Assembly (NCBI GenBank): GCA_016937035.1
Contig: JAFGWS010000137.1
Span: 1 to 31,961, forward strand
Length of the DNA: 31,961 nt
Reading direction: 5' to 3'
Source: Pontiellaceae bacterium
GTDB taxonomy: Bacteria > Verrucomicrobiota > Kiritimatiellia > Kiritimatiellales > Pontiellaceae
The notes below the pieces were generated by a model, which did not search any database, was not told the DNA's origin, and saw nothing but the letters and a program-made list of their open reading frames with translations. Positions 17,653 to 26,175 of this stretch are shown in pieces (the first letter of the stretch is position 1; every line of letters begins with the position of its first letter). The position numbers and the translations under genes were made by a program.

Positions 17653-18294
17653 ATGATTACATTTGAGGGCATTACATTACTGGCGCACCAAAAAACCTTA
17701 TTGAAAAATACCAACCTGCAGATTGAGCCCGGTGAAAAGGTCGTACTGCACGGTGCTTCGGGCTGCGGTAAAAGCTCCCTGCTCAAATGTGTGATCGGAG
17801 CGCTCCCGCTCAACGAGGGAACCATACAGGTTGATGGACTGACGCTGTCCGCAGAAACCGTCACTGAAATTCGAGGGCGCATTGCCTACATCGGACAGGA
17901 GCCTACACTAGGCGCTCAACGGGTTGAAGACGCGCTTTTGCTTCCTTTCAGCTTTAAAGCACACCGGTACAATCAGCCGTCAAAGGAGCGGGTGCATGAA
18001 CAGCTCAACCGCCTGCGCCTTTCCCCGGATATTCTCCAAAAACCCAGCGCACAGATCTCCGGCGGCGAAAAACAGCGGATCGCTGTTGCGCGGGCGTTGC
18101 TGCTCGATAAGTCTATCTTTCTGGCCGACGAAATTACCTCCGCACTCGACCCCGACAGCCGCTCCGCAGTGATCGAGGAACTTTTCCGCCCGGACATCAC
18201 ACTGCTCTCCGTATCGCACGATCCGATCTGGATTGAAAAAGCAGATCGAAAAATCGAGATTCAAAATCAAAACCTGGTGGAGGCACAACCATGA
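17653..18294 (+). CDS. fetA: ABC transporter ATP-binding protein, FetA/YbbL-like
   Basis: This 213-residue ATPase energises the membrane partner encoded immediately downstream. Walker A is GASGCGKSS (34-42), the signature is ISGGEKQRIAVARALL near 134, Walker B is IFLADEITSALD near 156, and the switch histidine is in LLSVSHD. The last four bases overlap the fetB start (ATGA), and the partner is a UPF0014 protein; this pairing is the FetAB arrangement, which in E. coli was described as an iron exporter linked to oxidative stress resistance. Without the neighbour the ATPase alone would only support a generic ABC call. No ribosome binding site precedes the ATG. Confidence 0.85.
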   Translation: MITFEGITLLAHQKTLLKNTNLQIEPGEKVVLHGASGCGKSSLLKCVIGALPLNEGTIQVDGLTLSAETVTEIRGRIAYIGQEPTLGAQRVEDALLLPFSFKAHRYNQPSKERVHEQLNRLRLSPDILQKPSAQISGGEKQRIAVARALLLDKSIFLADEITSALDPDSRSAVIEELFRPDITLLSVSHDPIWIEKADRKIEIQNQNLVEAQP

Positions 18295-19082
18295 GCGATG
18301 ATCTGTCGATTGTCTCCATGTTCGCCATGTATGGTCTGATGGTCGTTCCGCTGGGGATCTTTTTCTATTTTCAGCTCGGGCTGATTCGCGACACCCTGGA
18401 GGCCATGCTCCGCATGACCGTCCAATTGATTCTAGTCGGGCTGTACCTGAAATTTATCTTTCAATGGAACAATCCTCTCGTGAGCCTGGCCTGGGTTGCG
18501 GTGATGATGATCGTTGCGAATACGAGCACACTGAAAAAAGCAGGACTCCGGTGCCGCCTTCTCTTTTGGCGCACATTGGCGGGCATTGCGGGCAGCACAT
18601 TGCTGGCCAGCGGTTGGTTCATCGTCGTCAGCATCCGACCCGACCCCATCTACGAAGCGCGTTATCTTGTCCCGATTACCGGAATGATTCTGGGAAACTG
18701 CCTGCGGAGCAATGTGCTCAGTCTGGAGCGGTTCTACAGTGGAATCCGAAAAAACGAAGAGGAGTTCACCACCTACCTCATGCTCGGCGCCACCCTGCGC
18801 GAGGCCGTGCGGCCCTACTTGCGTGATGCACTCAAAGCAGCGCTCAATCCATCGATTGCAACGATGGCCACCATGGGCATCGTATCGCTGCCTGGAATGA
18901 TGACCGGACAGATTCTCGGCGGGGCGCTGCCTGTAGAGGCGATCAAATATCAGATCGGCATCATGCTCTGCATATTCACTTCAACGGCCGTCGCGGCACT
19001 GACCAACATTCTTTTGAGCCTGCCGGTGGCATTCGATGATCACCAACGCCTCAACCGCGCTATCTTTCATCCGTCTCCATAG
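18291..19082 (+). CDS. fetB: ABC transporter permease, FetB/UPF0014 family
   Basis: This 263-residue integral membrane protein has about six or seven hydrophobic helices spread over its length. The conserved UPF0014 blocks are visible: the LEAMLRMTVQLILVGLYL region, ITGMILGNCLRSNVLSLERF (the NxxxxxxLxLERF part), and MATMGIVSLPGMMTGQILGG near 195-215, the family's most diagnostic motif. It is translationally coupled to fetA by a four-base overlap. Its final 23 bases overlap, tail to tail, with the lipoprotein gene on the minus strand, and no terminator hairpin is seen between them. Metal export is inferred from the family. Confidence 0.88.
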   Translation: MSDDLSIVSMFAMYGLMVVPLGIFFYFQLGLIRDTLEAMLRMTVQLILVGLYLKFIFQWNNPLVSLAWVAVMMIVANTSTLKKAGLRCRLLFWRTLAGIAGSTLLASGWFIVVSIRPDPIYEARYLVPITGMILGNCLRSNVLSLERFYSGIRKNEEEFTTYLMLGATLREAVRPYLRDALKAALNPSIATMATMGIVSLPGMMTGQILGGALPVEAIKYQIGIMLCIFTSTAVAALTNILLSLPVAFDDHQRLNRAIFHPSP

Positions 19083-19887
19083 CATCAAGCACGTCTTCAA
19101 GCTCTTCTCCAATGGCATTCATTGTATTCTTTATCCGCTCATCAACCGCATCGTTTTCCGCCTTGGCCTTATCTGCCAAACCATCGAATAAGTCGACGAT
19201 CTGCAATCGGCAGGAATTTAAAGCAAGCAGGTGCTGAATGCGGCGGACATCCCAATACCGAACCCCGGGCTCAACAACGATACTGAGACTCATAAATTCG
19301 TAATAACTTTCATTCATCTCGTCCAATATATCACCGCCCTCGATGAACAGATAACAGCGATCCTGCGCAAGCTGACGCAGCACGGCCTCATCCACCTTTT
19401 TTTCACCCAGAAGAAGCCTTCCGTCCACCTTAAGCCATAGCCGCTGATCCAGAATCTGCTGAATGCCCCGAACGGAACACTCCGGGAGATTCTCGTTTCG
19501 CTGCAAATATTCTTCCCAAATTTGAGATGCCGGGGTGGGAGTTTCGTTGGAATCAAAATAATTTTGTTCTCCACGATAGTCAATCTGTACCCCGGAAGCC
19601 CCAATCAACAGCTCAACATTCCGTGCCGTTGAATAGGTAATATCCGGACCTAAATCAAGTTGAACGTAAATACGGTCGGGATCGTTGCCCAGCAGCCTCA
19701 TCTTCTCAGCATATTCAGAAACCCGAGCAACGAGCACTTCGTTATCTAACAACGAAGAACCTTCAAAACAGGCCCCGGAATCATTAACACGAATCAGCAG
19801 AACTTCATCAGGAATATATGCCGACCTGCGTTTGCACCCCAAAAAGAGAAACGACAGCCCTGCCAAAAAACAAAGAAGAAGCTTCAT
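19060..19887 (-). CDS. Lipoprotein, possibly with ExbD-like periplasmic modules
   Basis: This 275-residue protein starts with a lipoprotein signal (MKLLLCFLAGLSFLFLGC, lipobox LFLGC with the acceptor Cys at 18). I chose ATG 19887 because it gives this signal peptide; longer frames from 19938 put charged residues ahead of it and overlap lpxK. Two segments (about 28-108 and 150-245) each begin with a strand like VLLIRVNDSG or LWLKVDGRLL and end with a helix plus short strand. The pattern recalls the periplasmic domain of ExbD/TolR proteins, twice over and without the usual transmembrane helix. This similarity is weak and judged by eye. The C-terminal 40 residues are acidic and probably helical. 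The start is 5 bases past the lpxK stop region, so it is cotranscribed with lpxK. Function unknown. Confidence 0.6.
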   Translation of the reverse strand: MKLLLCFLAGLSFLFLGCKRRSAYIPDEVLLIRVNDSGACFEGSSLLDNEVLVARVSEYAEKMRLLGNDPDRIYVQLDLGPDITYSTARNVELLIGASGVQIDYRGEQNYFDSNETPTPASQIWEEYLQRNENLPECSVRGIQQILDQRLWLKVDGRLLLGEKKVDEAVLRQLAQDRCYLFIEGGDILDEMNESYYEFMSLSIVVEPGVRYWDVRRIQHLLALNSCRLQIVDLFDGLADKAKAENDAVDERIKNTMNAIGEELEDVLDAMETDER

Positions 19888-19891
19888 GCCG

Positions 19892-21148
19892 TCACCCAAT
19901 CGAAACTCCGCCATCACCCTGACGCCCCTCAATCTCATCCATTGTATTGATCAAATCAGAAACCACGGGCTTCTCCAGCGGGGTCTTAAAACAGATTCGG
20001 GCAATCCATTCCATGAATTCTTCTTCCCCGCTGAGCATCTCAATCTCCACGCGCATAAAGACAATCGGAACATCGCGCCGATCCACAAACGGGAAGCGGA
20101 CCGCATCCTTCTCGGTCGTCAGCACCGCCTCTGCACCGTGGTTGATGCTTTCATTAATCGTGTCGATTATTTCCTGCTGTGTAAACCGGTGATGATCCGC
20201 AAAACGGCAGTTATAAACAATTTCAGCTCCCAGTTGACGCAGTGCATTTTCAAAACTTTCCGGCACTGCAATGGCAGAAACCGCAGCTATCTTTCTTCCA
20301 TGCAGCCAACTGAGTTTGTATGTTTTTTCACCAAAAACATCCTTCAGATACTTCACCGCATGCCGACATTCTGAAATTTCCGCAATCGGATTCAATCGCC
20401 GAAGTTCGTCCTTCAGCTCGCGGGCACCGCCTTCCGGACATTTGGTAATAAAGATAAAACCGGCGCGCTTAATATTGCGCATCGGTTCGCGCAGGAGTCC
20501 ACGAGGCAGAAGGTGTCCGCCGCCGAAGGGGTTCGTGCTGTCCACCAGCGCAATATCCAACCGATTTCCGAGCTTCAGATACTGAAAACCATCGTCAAGA
20601 ATCAGCGTATCGCAACCCAATTCCCTGATCGCATACTTCCCGGCCTTCACACGATCCTTATCCACAACCACCGCCACCTCAGGAAGATTCGAAGCCAACA
20701 TGTACGGTTCATCTCCAGCTGTCCAGGAGTCGAGGAGAAGATGTCGCCCATCCGATACCACACGCGGCGGCGATTCAATTTTACCGCTTGTAATCCGCTG
20801 CTTCATCTTTTTCAAAAACGGGAGTTCCTTACTTTTGTACCCCCGGCTCAATATCGCCACCTTCCGCCCCTGCTGCTGCAGATTCCGCGCAAATACTTCC
20901 ACCACGGGGGTCTTTCCGGTTCCACCCACGGTCAAATTACCTACACTGATGACCTGACACCCCAATGTACTGGGACGAAGAATGCGATGAAAATAGAGCA
21001 GCAGACGCACCTGAACCACCGCTCCAAAAATCAGCGAAAGCCCTTTAAAAAGGAGCCGAAGCGTGCTCGGCCACTTCCCGGTGACCGTTCCTTCAAGAAC
21101 AGCAAGCAGGTAGGTTTCCAGTTGTTCGAGTTTTCGTTTTTCAGCCAT
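19892..21148 (-). CDS. lpxK: Tetraacyldisaccharide 4'-kinase
   Basis: This 418-residue inner-membrane kinase phosphorylates the 4' position of the lipid A disaccharide precursor. An N-terminal amphipathic/membrane helix ([24 protein letters not shown]) precedes the P-loop [14 protein letters not shown] (about 87-100). Other LpxK blocks are [34 protein letters not shown], the [14 protein letters not shown] motif carrying the catalytic Asp pair, [22 protein letters not shown], and [21 protein letters not shown]. The protein is longer than E. coli LpxK (328) by insertions and by a C-terminal 60 residues. The start ATG has AAGGA upstream. It implies a lipid A-bearing outer membrane. Confidence 0.95.
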   Translation of the reverse strand: MAEKRKLEQLETYLLAVLEGTVTGKWPSTLRLLFKGLSLIFGAVVQVRLLLYFHRILRPSTLGCQVISVGNLTVGGTGKTPVVEVFARNLQQQGRKVAILSRGYKSKELPFLKKMKQRITSGKIESPPRVVSDGRHLLLDSWTAGDEPYMLASNLPEVAVVVDKDRVKAGKYAIRELGCDTLILDDGFQYLKLGNRLDIALVDSTNPFGGGHLLPRGLLREPMRNIKRAGFIFITKCPEGGARELKDELRRLNPIAEISECRHAVKYLKDVFGEKTYKLSWLHGRKIAAVSAIAVPESFENALRQLGAEIVYNCRFADHHRFTQQEIIDTINESINHGAEAVLTTEKDAVRFPFVDRRDVPIVFMRVEIEMLSGEEEFMEWIARICFKTPLEKPVVSDLINTMDEIEGRQGDGGVSIG

Positions 21149-21176
21149 AAGTCCTTAAAAATGAAGATGCGCAAGC

Positions 21177-21204
21177 ACTATAGCGCCGCGCATCGATTCT
21201 TCAA
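21177..21204 (-). promoter_or_regulatory. Possible lpxK promoter
   Basis: On the minus strand TTGAAG (21204-21199) and TATAGT (21182-21177) are 16 bases apart, 29 bases before the lpxK start and just after the metK terminator. Confidence 0.5.
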
Positions 21205-21217
21205 GCAGGGACACAAA

Positions 21218-21243
21218 GAAACGGCGGACGAGCCGCCGTTTTC
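21218..21243 (-). terminator. Rho-independent terminator after metK
   Basis: The hairpin AAACGGCGG, loop, CCGCCGTTT lies 25 bases after the metK stop and is followed on the minus strand by TTTCTTT. Confidence 0.8.
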
Positions 21244-21267
21244 CTCTTTTCCGACTGTAATTCGCAC

Positions 21268-22455
21268 TCAGGACATAAGCGCATTCCGCAGTGCATCAAC
21301 TTTGTCGGTCCGCTCCCACGGGAAGTGCGACCGCCCAAAGTGACCATACGCTGCGGAGTCGCGATAACTCCAGCCGCTCGGTGTCAGGAGACCCAAATCA
21401 GCAATCAGCGCCTGCGGACGAAAATCAAAAATTCCTCCGGATTTAACCACCTCTTCAATGAGATGATCATCCACCACTCCCGTACCGTACGTATCCACAT
21501 TAATACTCAGCGGCTTTGCAACTCCGATCGCATACGCCACCTGAATTTCACATTTTTCCGCCAGTCCTGCCGCCACAATATTCTTTGCAGCATACCGGGA
21601 ATAATAGGCCGCTGAGCGGTCCACTTTCGAAGGATCTTTACCGGAAAAAGCACCGCCGCCGTGACTGCCCACACCACCGTACGTATCAACGATAATCTTA
21701 CGCCCGGTCAACCCGGCATCTCCGTGCGGTCCGCCGATCACAAATTTTCCGGTCGGATTAATGAAGTATTCCGTATCTTCCTTCAGCAACCCCGTCGGCC
21801 CCAGCACCTCTTTACAGACCCGAATCAAATCCTTCCGAATCTGCTCCAGCGGAACATCGGCAGTCTGATGGGAAATCACCACGGTTTCAATCGCGGTCGG
21901 CTTCCCGTCAATATGCAGAACGGAAACCTGCGATTTAGAGTCGGGGCGCAGATAATCAATCTCTCCGCTCTTGCGGATGCGCTGGAGCTCATCCAGCAGG
22001 CGATGACTGTACGCAATCGGTGCGGGCATCAGCTCTTCGGTACCGTTAGAAGCATAGCCGAACATCATGCCTTGGTCGCCGGCCCCCTGCTCCGCATAAA
22101 GCCCTTCGCCCTCGCTCACGCCTTGCGAAATATCGGGCGACTGTCCATGCAGGCGGTTGATGTATTCAAGTGTATCGCAGCAGAATTCAAGCTCGGGGCG
22201 GTCATAACCAATATCGCGCACAACGCCCCGGGCAATCGCATCGCAATCAATATTGTCAAAACCGGCGCAGGTGATTTCACCGGCATTCACCACCAGATTG
22301 GTTGTCGCCAGGGTTTCACACGCCACGCGGCTCTTTGAATCCAGCGCCAGACACGCATCGAGAATGGCATCAGAAATTTGGTCGCACAGTTTATCCGGAT
22401 GTCCTTCAGACACCGACTCAGACGTAAACACATGATCTACTCGAATTTTACTCAC
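21268..22455 (-). CDS. metK: S-adenosylmethionine synthetase
   Basis: This 395-residue cytoplasmic enzyme makes S-adenosylmethionine from ATP and methionine, feeding the methyltransferases in this window among others. The family signatures are present: [20 protein letters not shown] at 10-29, [12 protein letters not shown] near 125, and [20 protein letters not shown] near 268. Length and order are canonical. The start codon is GTG at 22455, with AGAGGTG six bases upstream on the minus strand. It has a terminator of its own, so it is probably a single-gene unit. The 155-base upstream gap holds no SAM riboswitch I could recognise. Confidence 0.97.
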   Translation of the reverse strand: MSKIRVDHVFTSESVSEGHPDKLCDQISDAILDACLALDSKSRVACETLATTNLVVNAGEITCAGFDNIDCDAIARGVVRDIGYDRPELEFCCDTLEYINRLHGQSPDISQGVSEGEGLYAEQGAGDQGMMFGYASNGTEELMPAPIAYSHRLLDELQRIRKSGEIDYLRPDSKSQVSVLHIDGKPTAIETVVISHQTADVPLEQIRKDLIRVCKEVLGPTGLLKEDTEYFINPTGKFVIGGPHGDAGLTGRKIIVDTYGGVGSHGGGAFSGKDPSKVDRSAAYYSRYAAKNIVAAGLAEKCEIQVAYAIGVAKPLSINVDTYGTGVVDDHLIEEVVKSGGIFDFRPQALIADLGLLTPSGWSYRDSAAYGHFGRSHFPWERTDKVDALRNALMS

Positions 22456-22610
22456 GGAAACACCTCTATTCGTTTATTCGGATTTATGAATATAGTCCAG
22501 AATCTACCGAACTCCGTCCGCCAAGACGATCAGAAAAATGAAAAAATCTCTACCGCTCTCAGCCTCAGAATGCACAACGAAGCAGGGATGCTCCGTCTAC
22601 GTTGCGTACA

Positions 22611-23204
22611 CTACAGCGCGGCCAGCTCACCCACTGAAATAGTTGACCAGCCGGGCTGTTTAAGCAAATGCTCCAAAAGCATCGCTGAGGCCACCGCATC
22701 ATAGAGCGCGTCGTGTGCAGAACGCGCCGGACACAACGCATCAACTTCCGGTTTCAAACCCAGCAGAACCACCAAATCCCCTAACGCATACGACAGACAG
22801 CCCGGCCAGACTTTACGAGCAATCCGCAGCGTATCGATCCACACACCGAACCGATGCATCGGCGCCATCGCACGGGTAAACTTTTTCTCCGTGGCCACAT
22901 TATGCGCACAGAGCGGAAAAGCGGTGAGCCGATGCATTATCCGCGGCCACAGCTCCTGCGGCGTCGGGGCCGCAGAAAGCTCCTCGCGCAATAAGGCATG
23001 GCGCCCCGGCGCATGAGGATTAAAGGGACGATTAATATCCACCTGCATCAAATGCTCAAACATAGAGTCCGCCGCAACCCGCCCGCCGATCAGCGAAACC
23101 ATGCCGAGCTGCCACGGTTCATTTTCATAACCGCGTACCGAACCGGTGGTCTCAAAATCGAGCACCGTGATCTCGGCATCAATAATGGGGACGGACAACT
23201 CCAT
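22611..23204 (-). CDS. DEDDh-type 3'-5' exonuclease
   Basis: This 197-residue protein has the exonuclease fold of DNA polymerase III epsilon and related enzymes. Motif ExoI is VLDFETTG (Asp16, Glu18), ExoII is centred on CAHNVATEKKF, and ExoIII is the SAHDALYDAVA block with the His and Asp of the DEDDh set. The helix WIDTLRIARKVWPG is also typical. There is no second domain, so it is a stand-alone proofreading-type or RNase T-like nuclease; the substrate cannot be assigned. It begins 13 bases after the purQ stop, so it is cotranscribed with purQ. Confidence 0.85.
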   Translation of the reverse strand: MELSVPIIDAEITVLDFETTGSVRGYENEPWQLGMVSLIGGRVAADSMFEHLMQVDINRPFNPHAPGRHALLREELSAAPTPQELWPRIMHRLTAFPLCAHNVATEKKFTRAMAPMHRFGVWIDTLRIARKVWPGCLSYALGDLVVLLGLKPEVDALCPARSAHDALYDAVASAMLLEHLLKQPGWSTISVGELAAL

Positions 23205-23217
23205 CAGGAGATCCGAC

Positions 23218-24015
23218 TCAGCGGGTCATGTGGTTAACGGCATTGCGGAACAACTTGAGACCCAGCCCCTCCTCCGGCAGCACGCCGTCGATCTTCTGCT
23301 GATCCCAGTTCGGATGATTTTCCGGGAAAAGATAGGCCTCCGGATGAGGCATCATTCCAAAGATGCGTCCAGTCGGATCAGTCAACCCGGCAATCGCGTT
23401 GAGTGATCCATTCGGATTTGCCGGAAAATCCTGCGTCGGCTGATTCTGCGCATCCACATAACGTGCGGCCACGCAGCCTTCGGCCTCAATCCGCGCCAGC
23501 AGCGCATCATCCAGTGTAAAGATTTTTCCTTCCCCATGACGAATCGGCAACGGAATGGTGCCCACTCCCTGCGTAAAAACACAGGGCGAATTTTCCTCAA
23601 ACCGGATATCGCACCAAAAATTCTGAAACGTGCCGCATTCATTCTGCATCAGCGACACCGTCGGTTCAAAATAGTTCCCGTTCAGCCCCGGCAGCAGCCC
23701 CATTTTCGTCATCACTTGGAACCCGTTACAAATACCCATGATCAGCTTGCCGTCATCGATAAACTGCTGCAGCTCCGCCTGCATATGGTGCTTCACCCGC
23801 AGAGCAAAAACATGACCGCTGGTCATGTGGTCGCCGTACGAAAAACCACCGATAAACATCATCGCCTGAAAATCGGCCAACCGCGACGGCTGCTCCAGCA
23901 GATCATTCAGATGCACCATTTCCGGCTCGGCCCCCGCCATCTTCCATGCATGAGCCGACTCTGCCTCGCAGTTGACCCCGTATCCCGTAATAATCAAAAC
24001 TTTTGGTTTGCTCAT
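23218..24015 (-). CDS. purQ: Phosphoribosylformylglycinamidine synthase, glutaminase subunit
   Basis: This 265-residue class I glutamine amidotransferase supplies ammonia to PurL in the fourth step of purine synthesis. It opens with VLIITGYGVNCEAESAHAW, has the oxyanion/nucleophile motif MGICNGFQVMTKMGLLPG (catalytic Cys near 96), the interface sequence FTQGVGTIPLPIRHGEGKI, and the His-containing end GMMPHPEAYL. The stand-alone glutaminase implies a separate PurL (and perhaps PurS), not the large fused enzyme. The length fits the longer PurQ type. AGGA precedes the ATG at 24015 by about 8 bases. PyrF lies upstream in the same orientation across a 125-base gap that contains an imperfect inverted repeat. 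Confidence 0.92.
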   Translation of the reverse strand: MSKPKVLIITGYGVNCEAESAHAWKMAGAEPEMVHLNDLLEQPSRLADFQAMMFIGGFSYGDHMTSGHVFALRVKHHMQAELQQFIDDGKLIMGICNGFQVMTKMGLLPGLNGNYFEPTVSLMQNECGTFQNFWCDIRFEENSPCVFTQGVGTIPLPIRHGEGKIFTLDDALLARIEAEGCVAARYVDAQNQPTQDFPANPNGSLNAIAGLTDPTGRIFGMMPHPEAYLFPENHPNWDQQKIDGVLPEEGLGLKLFRNAVNHMTR

Positions 24016-24029
24016 CGCTTCAGTTCCTC

Positions 24030-24140
24030 ATTTTCGATTTTGGAATCTTGATTTCGGATTTAGTGATGGACTTCACCCACACCTTTTCCCCAAAAGCTGC
24101 GGAAGCCCAAAATCGATAATCTGAAATCATCAATCTAAAA
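24030..24140. repeat. Imperfect inverted repeat, AT-rich, between pyrF and purQ
   Basis: The left part (about 24035-24062, words like CGATTTTGG and GATTTCGGATT) and the right part (about 24100-24140, with words CCAAAATCG, AATCTGAAATC and AATCTAAAAT) are related as degraded inverted repeats around a G/C-richer centre. Only short words match exactly, so the border positions are approximate. Confidence 0.4.
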
Positions 24141-24833
24141 TTATTTATTCATATCTTCAAAAACGGCTACGGCAGCCAATATCGGGTCGTCGGCCTGAAG
24201 AATGGGACGGCCCACCACCAAGTGCGTTGCCCCCTGCGCCACCGCAAACGACGGGCTGGCCACGCGCTTCTGATCACCCACATCGCCCTCCGGCATACGA
24301 ATGCCCGGCGTCACTAAAATGGCGTCAGGAAACGCTTCGCGCAGCGCCTTCGCTTCGTGCGCACTCGTCACTAGGCCGTCGATACCCGATGAAATCGCCA
24401 AACGTCCCAGTTCAATCGCCTGCTCTGAAATCGTACGTTTAATCCCCAGATCTTCAAAATCGTCCTGGCTCAGGCTTGTCAGCGTTGTTACCGCCACCAG
24501 TTTCGGCGGATTTTCACACTCTGCTGCCGCTCTGGCCGCTTCTTCGAGCATCGCGCGGCCGCCGATTGCGTGCACCGTCATCAGATTAACGCCGTGCTCC
24601 GCAGCGGTTTTGACCGCGTTGCCGACGGTCCGAGGAATGTCGTGCAGCTTCAGGTCCAGAAAGATTTTCTTACTGCGCTTTTTAAGCGGCTCCAGCACCG
24701 CAGGACCTTCTGCACAAAAGAGTTCCAGCCCCACTTTATACCACTCTATAAACTCCGGCATCTGTCGGAGTTTCGCCTCCATTGCCGCTGCATTCGGCAC
24801 ATCCAGCGCCACAATCAAATCTGCTTTACTCAT
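24141..24833 (-). CDS. pyrF: Orotidine 5'-phosphate decarboxylase
   Basis: This 230-residue TIM-barrel enzyme makes UMP from OMP in pyrimidine synthesis. The N-terminal strand LIVALDVP (Asp11), Lys33 in WYKVGLELF, and the catalytic cluster FLDLKLHDIPRTV (Asp60, Lys62, Asp65) are all present. The phosphate-binding end is LVTPGIRMPEGDVGDQKRV and then THLVVGRPILQADDP. I use ATG 24833, preceded by AAAGGA on the minus strand, because the reading frame from 24983 adds fifty residues unrelated to the family. The size then matches the short bacterial type. Confidence 0.95.
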   Translation of the reverse strand: MSKADLIVALDVPNAAAMEAKLRQMPEFIEWYKVGLELFCAEGPAVLEPLKKRSKKIFLDLKLHDIPRTVGNAVKTAAEHGVNLMTVHAIGGRAMLEEAARAAAECENPPKLVAVTTLTSLSQDDFEDLGIKRTISEQAIELGRLAISSGIDGLVTSAHEAKALREAFPDAILVTPGIRMPEGDVGDQKRVASPSFAVAQGATHLVVGRPILQADDPILAAVAVFEDMNK

Positions 24834-24987
24834 CCAAAAAAATCCTTTCTGCGTTCGAAAGATCCTGAACTTAACAGATAATCTCCAGCGGCGGGAACTC
24901 AATTTGCCGCGCATTTTTCCACCCTGCGAATATTCTCGATCATAATCTGACAAAATGTACGAACACAAAAATATGCACACCACAATA

Positions 24988-25016
24988 TTGAGTATTTATT
25001 AATACAGCGATACATT
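24988..25016 (+). promoter_or_regulatory. Possible promoter with embedded palindrome for the secreted protein gene
   Basis: TTGAGT (24988-24993) and TACATT (25011-25016) are 17 bases apart. The spacer contains the perfect inverted repeat GTATT-TATT-AATAC (24992-25005), which could be an operator. Confidence 0.4.
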
Positions 25017-25042
25017 CCGACGATGTCAAACAAGGAGAGATC

Positions 25043-25552
25043 GTGAATAAAATCATTCCTATTGCTTTGTTGTTGTGCACCACCGCCCCGACCTTTGCAG
25101 AAAGCACAGAGGAAATCTGGAAAAACCTCGCGGTACACAGCCAAAACCTGGCCTATAAATTTCAAACCATGGGAGGCTACAGCTCCGATGAAGGTTCACG
25201 GGACATCCACCATTACACCAACGAACTCGACGCAGTCGAAAACGACCTAAAGGCTTTGGTGAAACAAAACGTAGTGAACGAAGAAACCTTGGAGCTCAGT
25301 GAAGCGGAGATAAACACGCTTTGGGGTGACGATGAATATCAGGAACTCATGGAAACACTATTCGATCGTTACGGCGGCTACACCGCCAGAGAAATGTTGG
25401 ATATCGGTACCCGTCTGCGCCTGCAGAACACCAACTTGCCGATCCAAGTCTCCATCAGGCTGCCCGAAAATGAATTAACCCAGTTCAAAAAAATCGCTGA
25501 ATCATATCTCCTCGAAGATCCGCCTAACAACTCCAACGCGCCGAAGGAATAA
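25043..25552 (+). CDS. Small secreted protein of unknown function
   Basis: This 169-residue protein begins with a short signal peptide (MNKIIPIALLLCTTAPTFA, cleavage probably after TFA). The start is GTG 25043 behind AAGGAGAG. The mature part is acidic and mostly helical: residues 20-95 look like two long helices (EEIWKNLAVHSQNLAYKF and YTNELDAVENDLKALVKQ), and 95-160 contain a DRYGGYTAREMLDIG block and a strand pair. I do not recognise the family. It probably acts in the periplasm. The next small gene follows at 25624 with its own good ribosome binding site, so the two may be cotranscribed. Confidence 0.7.
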   Translation: MNKIIPIALLLCTTAPTFAESTEEIWKNLAVHSQNLAYKFQTMGGYSSDEGSRDIHHYTNELDAVENDLKALVKQNVVNEETLELSEAEINTLWGDDEYQELMETLFDRYGGYTAREMLDIGTRLRLQNTNLPIQVSIRLPENELTQFKKIAESYLLEDPPNNSNAPKE

Positions 25553-25623
25553 CCTTAAGCCGCACGCGTAAACATCTCGCCAAACCGAAGACAATCTGCT
25601 TACGTACTCAACAGGAGGTTGTT

Positions 25624-25866
25624 ATGAGCATATATACACTGACAAAAGTATTCGGATGGATGACCGCAATCAACTTGGGAATGTTTATTTTGGCGGCGAT
25701 CATGTGCATTTTCGCCAACAACTTTATTGCCCGGGTGCACGGTAAAATGTTCGGGCTTGCGCCGGAAACCATCAAGACCACGCTCTACGGATTTCTCGGA
25801 ATCTACAAGCTGCTCTTTATCGTTTTCTGCCTCATTCCGTGGATTGCGCTGAAGATCGTTAGCTAA
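25624..25866 (+). CDS. Small two-helix membrane protein, DUF6868-like
   Basis: This 80-residue inner-membrane protein has two hydrophobic helices: about 14-33 (AINLGMFILAAIMCIFANNF) and about 56-77 (FLGIYKLLFIVFCLIPWIAL). They are joined by a short loop with RVHGKMFGLAPETI. The layout FGWMTxINLG at the start and YKLLxxVFxLxPWIAL at the end matches what I recall of the uncharacterised DUF6868 family. GGAGG sits 7 bases before the ATG. No function is known for the family. Confidence 0.75.
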   Translation: MSIYTLTKVFGWMTAINLGMFILAAIMCIFANNFIARVHGKMFGLAPETIKTTLYGFLGIYKLLFIVFCLIPWIALKIVS

Positions 25867-25914
25867 GGAATCTCCCAGCACACGACCGTAGACGAGAGTT
25901 CTCTCTCATAAACT

Positions 25915-26139
25915 TCAGAATGGATTCGCGCCGGCTTCGTTATGCACCATTTCAACGCACACAATGGAGCTGGTCGCGAAGCGATTCCTGCCGAACGAAA
26001 GAGAACCGACATCAACATTCAGCAGAGCAGGCTGCACGGCATTGAACCCAAGGCTACGCAATACAGGTTCAGCAAATGCACGTAGTTCAGTCTTTAGGCT
26101 GTCAGGAAAAGCCCCCCCCCGCGTGTTGGCCTGATGCCT
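25915..26139 (-). pseudogene. Headless open stretch, possible 3' remnant of a gene
   Basis: On the minus strand a frame of 74 codons runs from a stop at 26140-26142 to a TGA at 25915-25917. It has a plausible protein composition (segments FPDSLKTELRAFAEPVLRSL and VDVGSLSFGRNRFATSS) but no ATG before its last 12 codons, and its 5' side runs straight into the C-tract and palindrome. It could be the tail of a gene cut by repeat insertion or a chance open frame. I recognise no family. Confidence 0.25.
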
Positions 26140-26175
26140 TCATCGGGCGCACCGGGTGCGGAGACCCGGCCTACA
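26121..26175. repeat. REP-like palindromic repeat next to a C-tract
   Basis: It contains the perfect hairpin CCGGGT-GCGGAG-ACCCGG (about 26152-26169), preceded by a GCCTGATGCC/CATCGGGC half-palindrome and followed by GGCCTAC. Its style is that of dispersed extragenic palindromes. No second copy lies in this window. Confidence 0.5.

Noticed and set aside
22456..22610. Looked for a SAM riboswitch ahead of metK
   Set aside because: I could not find the conserved core or stem pattern of the common SAM riboswitch classes on the minus strand here, and no terminator hairpin lies before the start; a covariance-model search would settle it.
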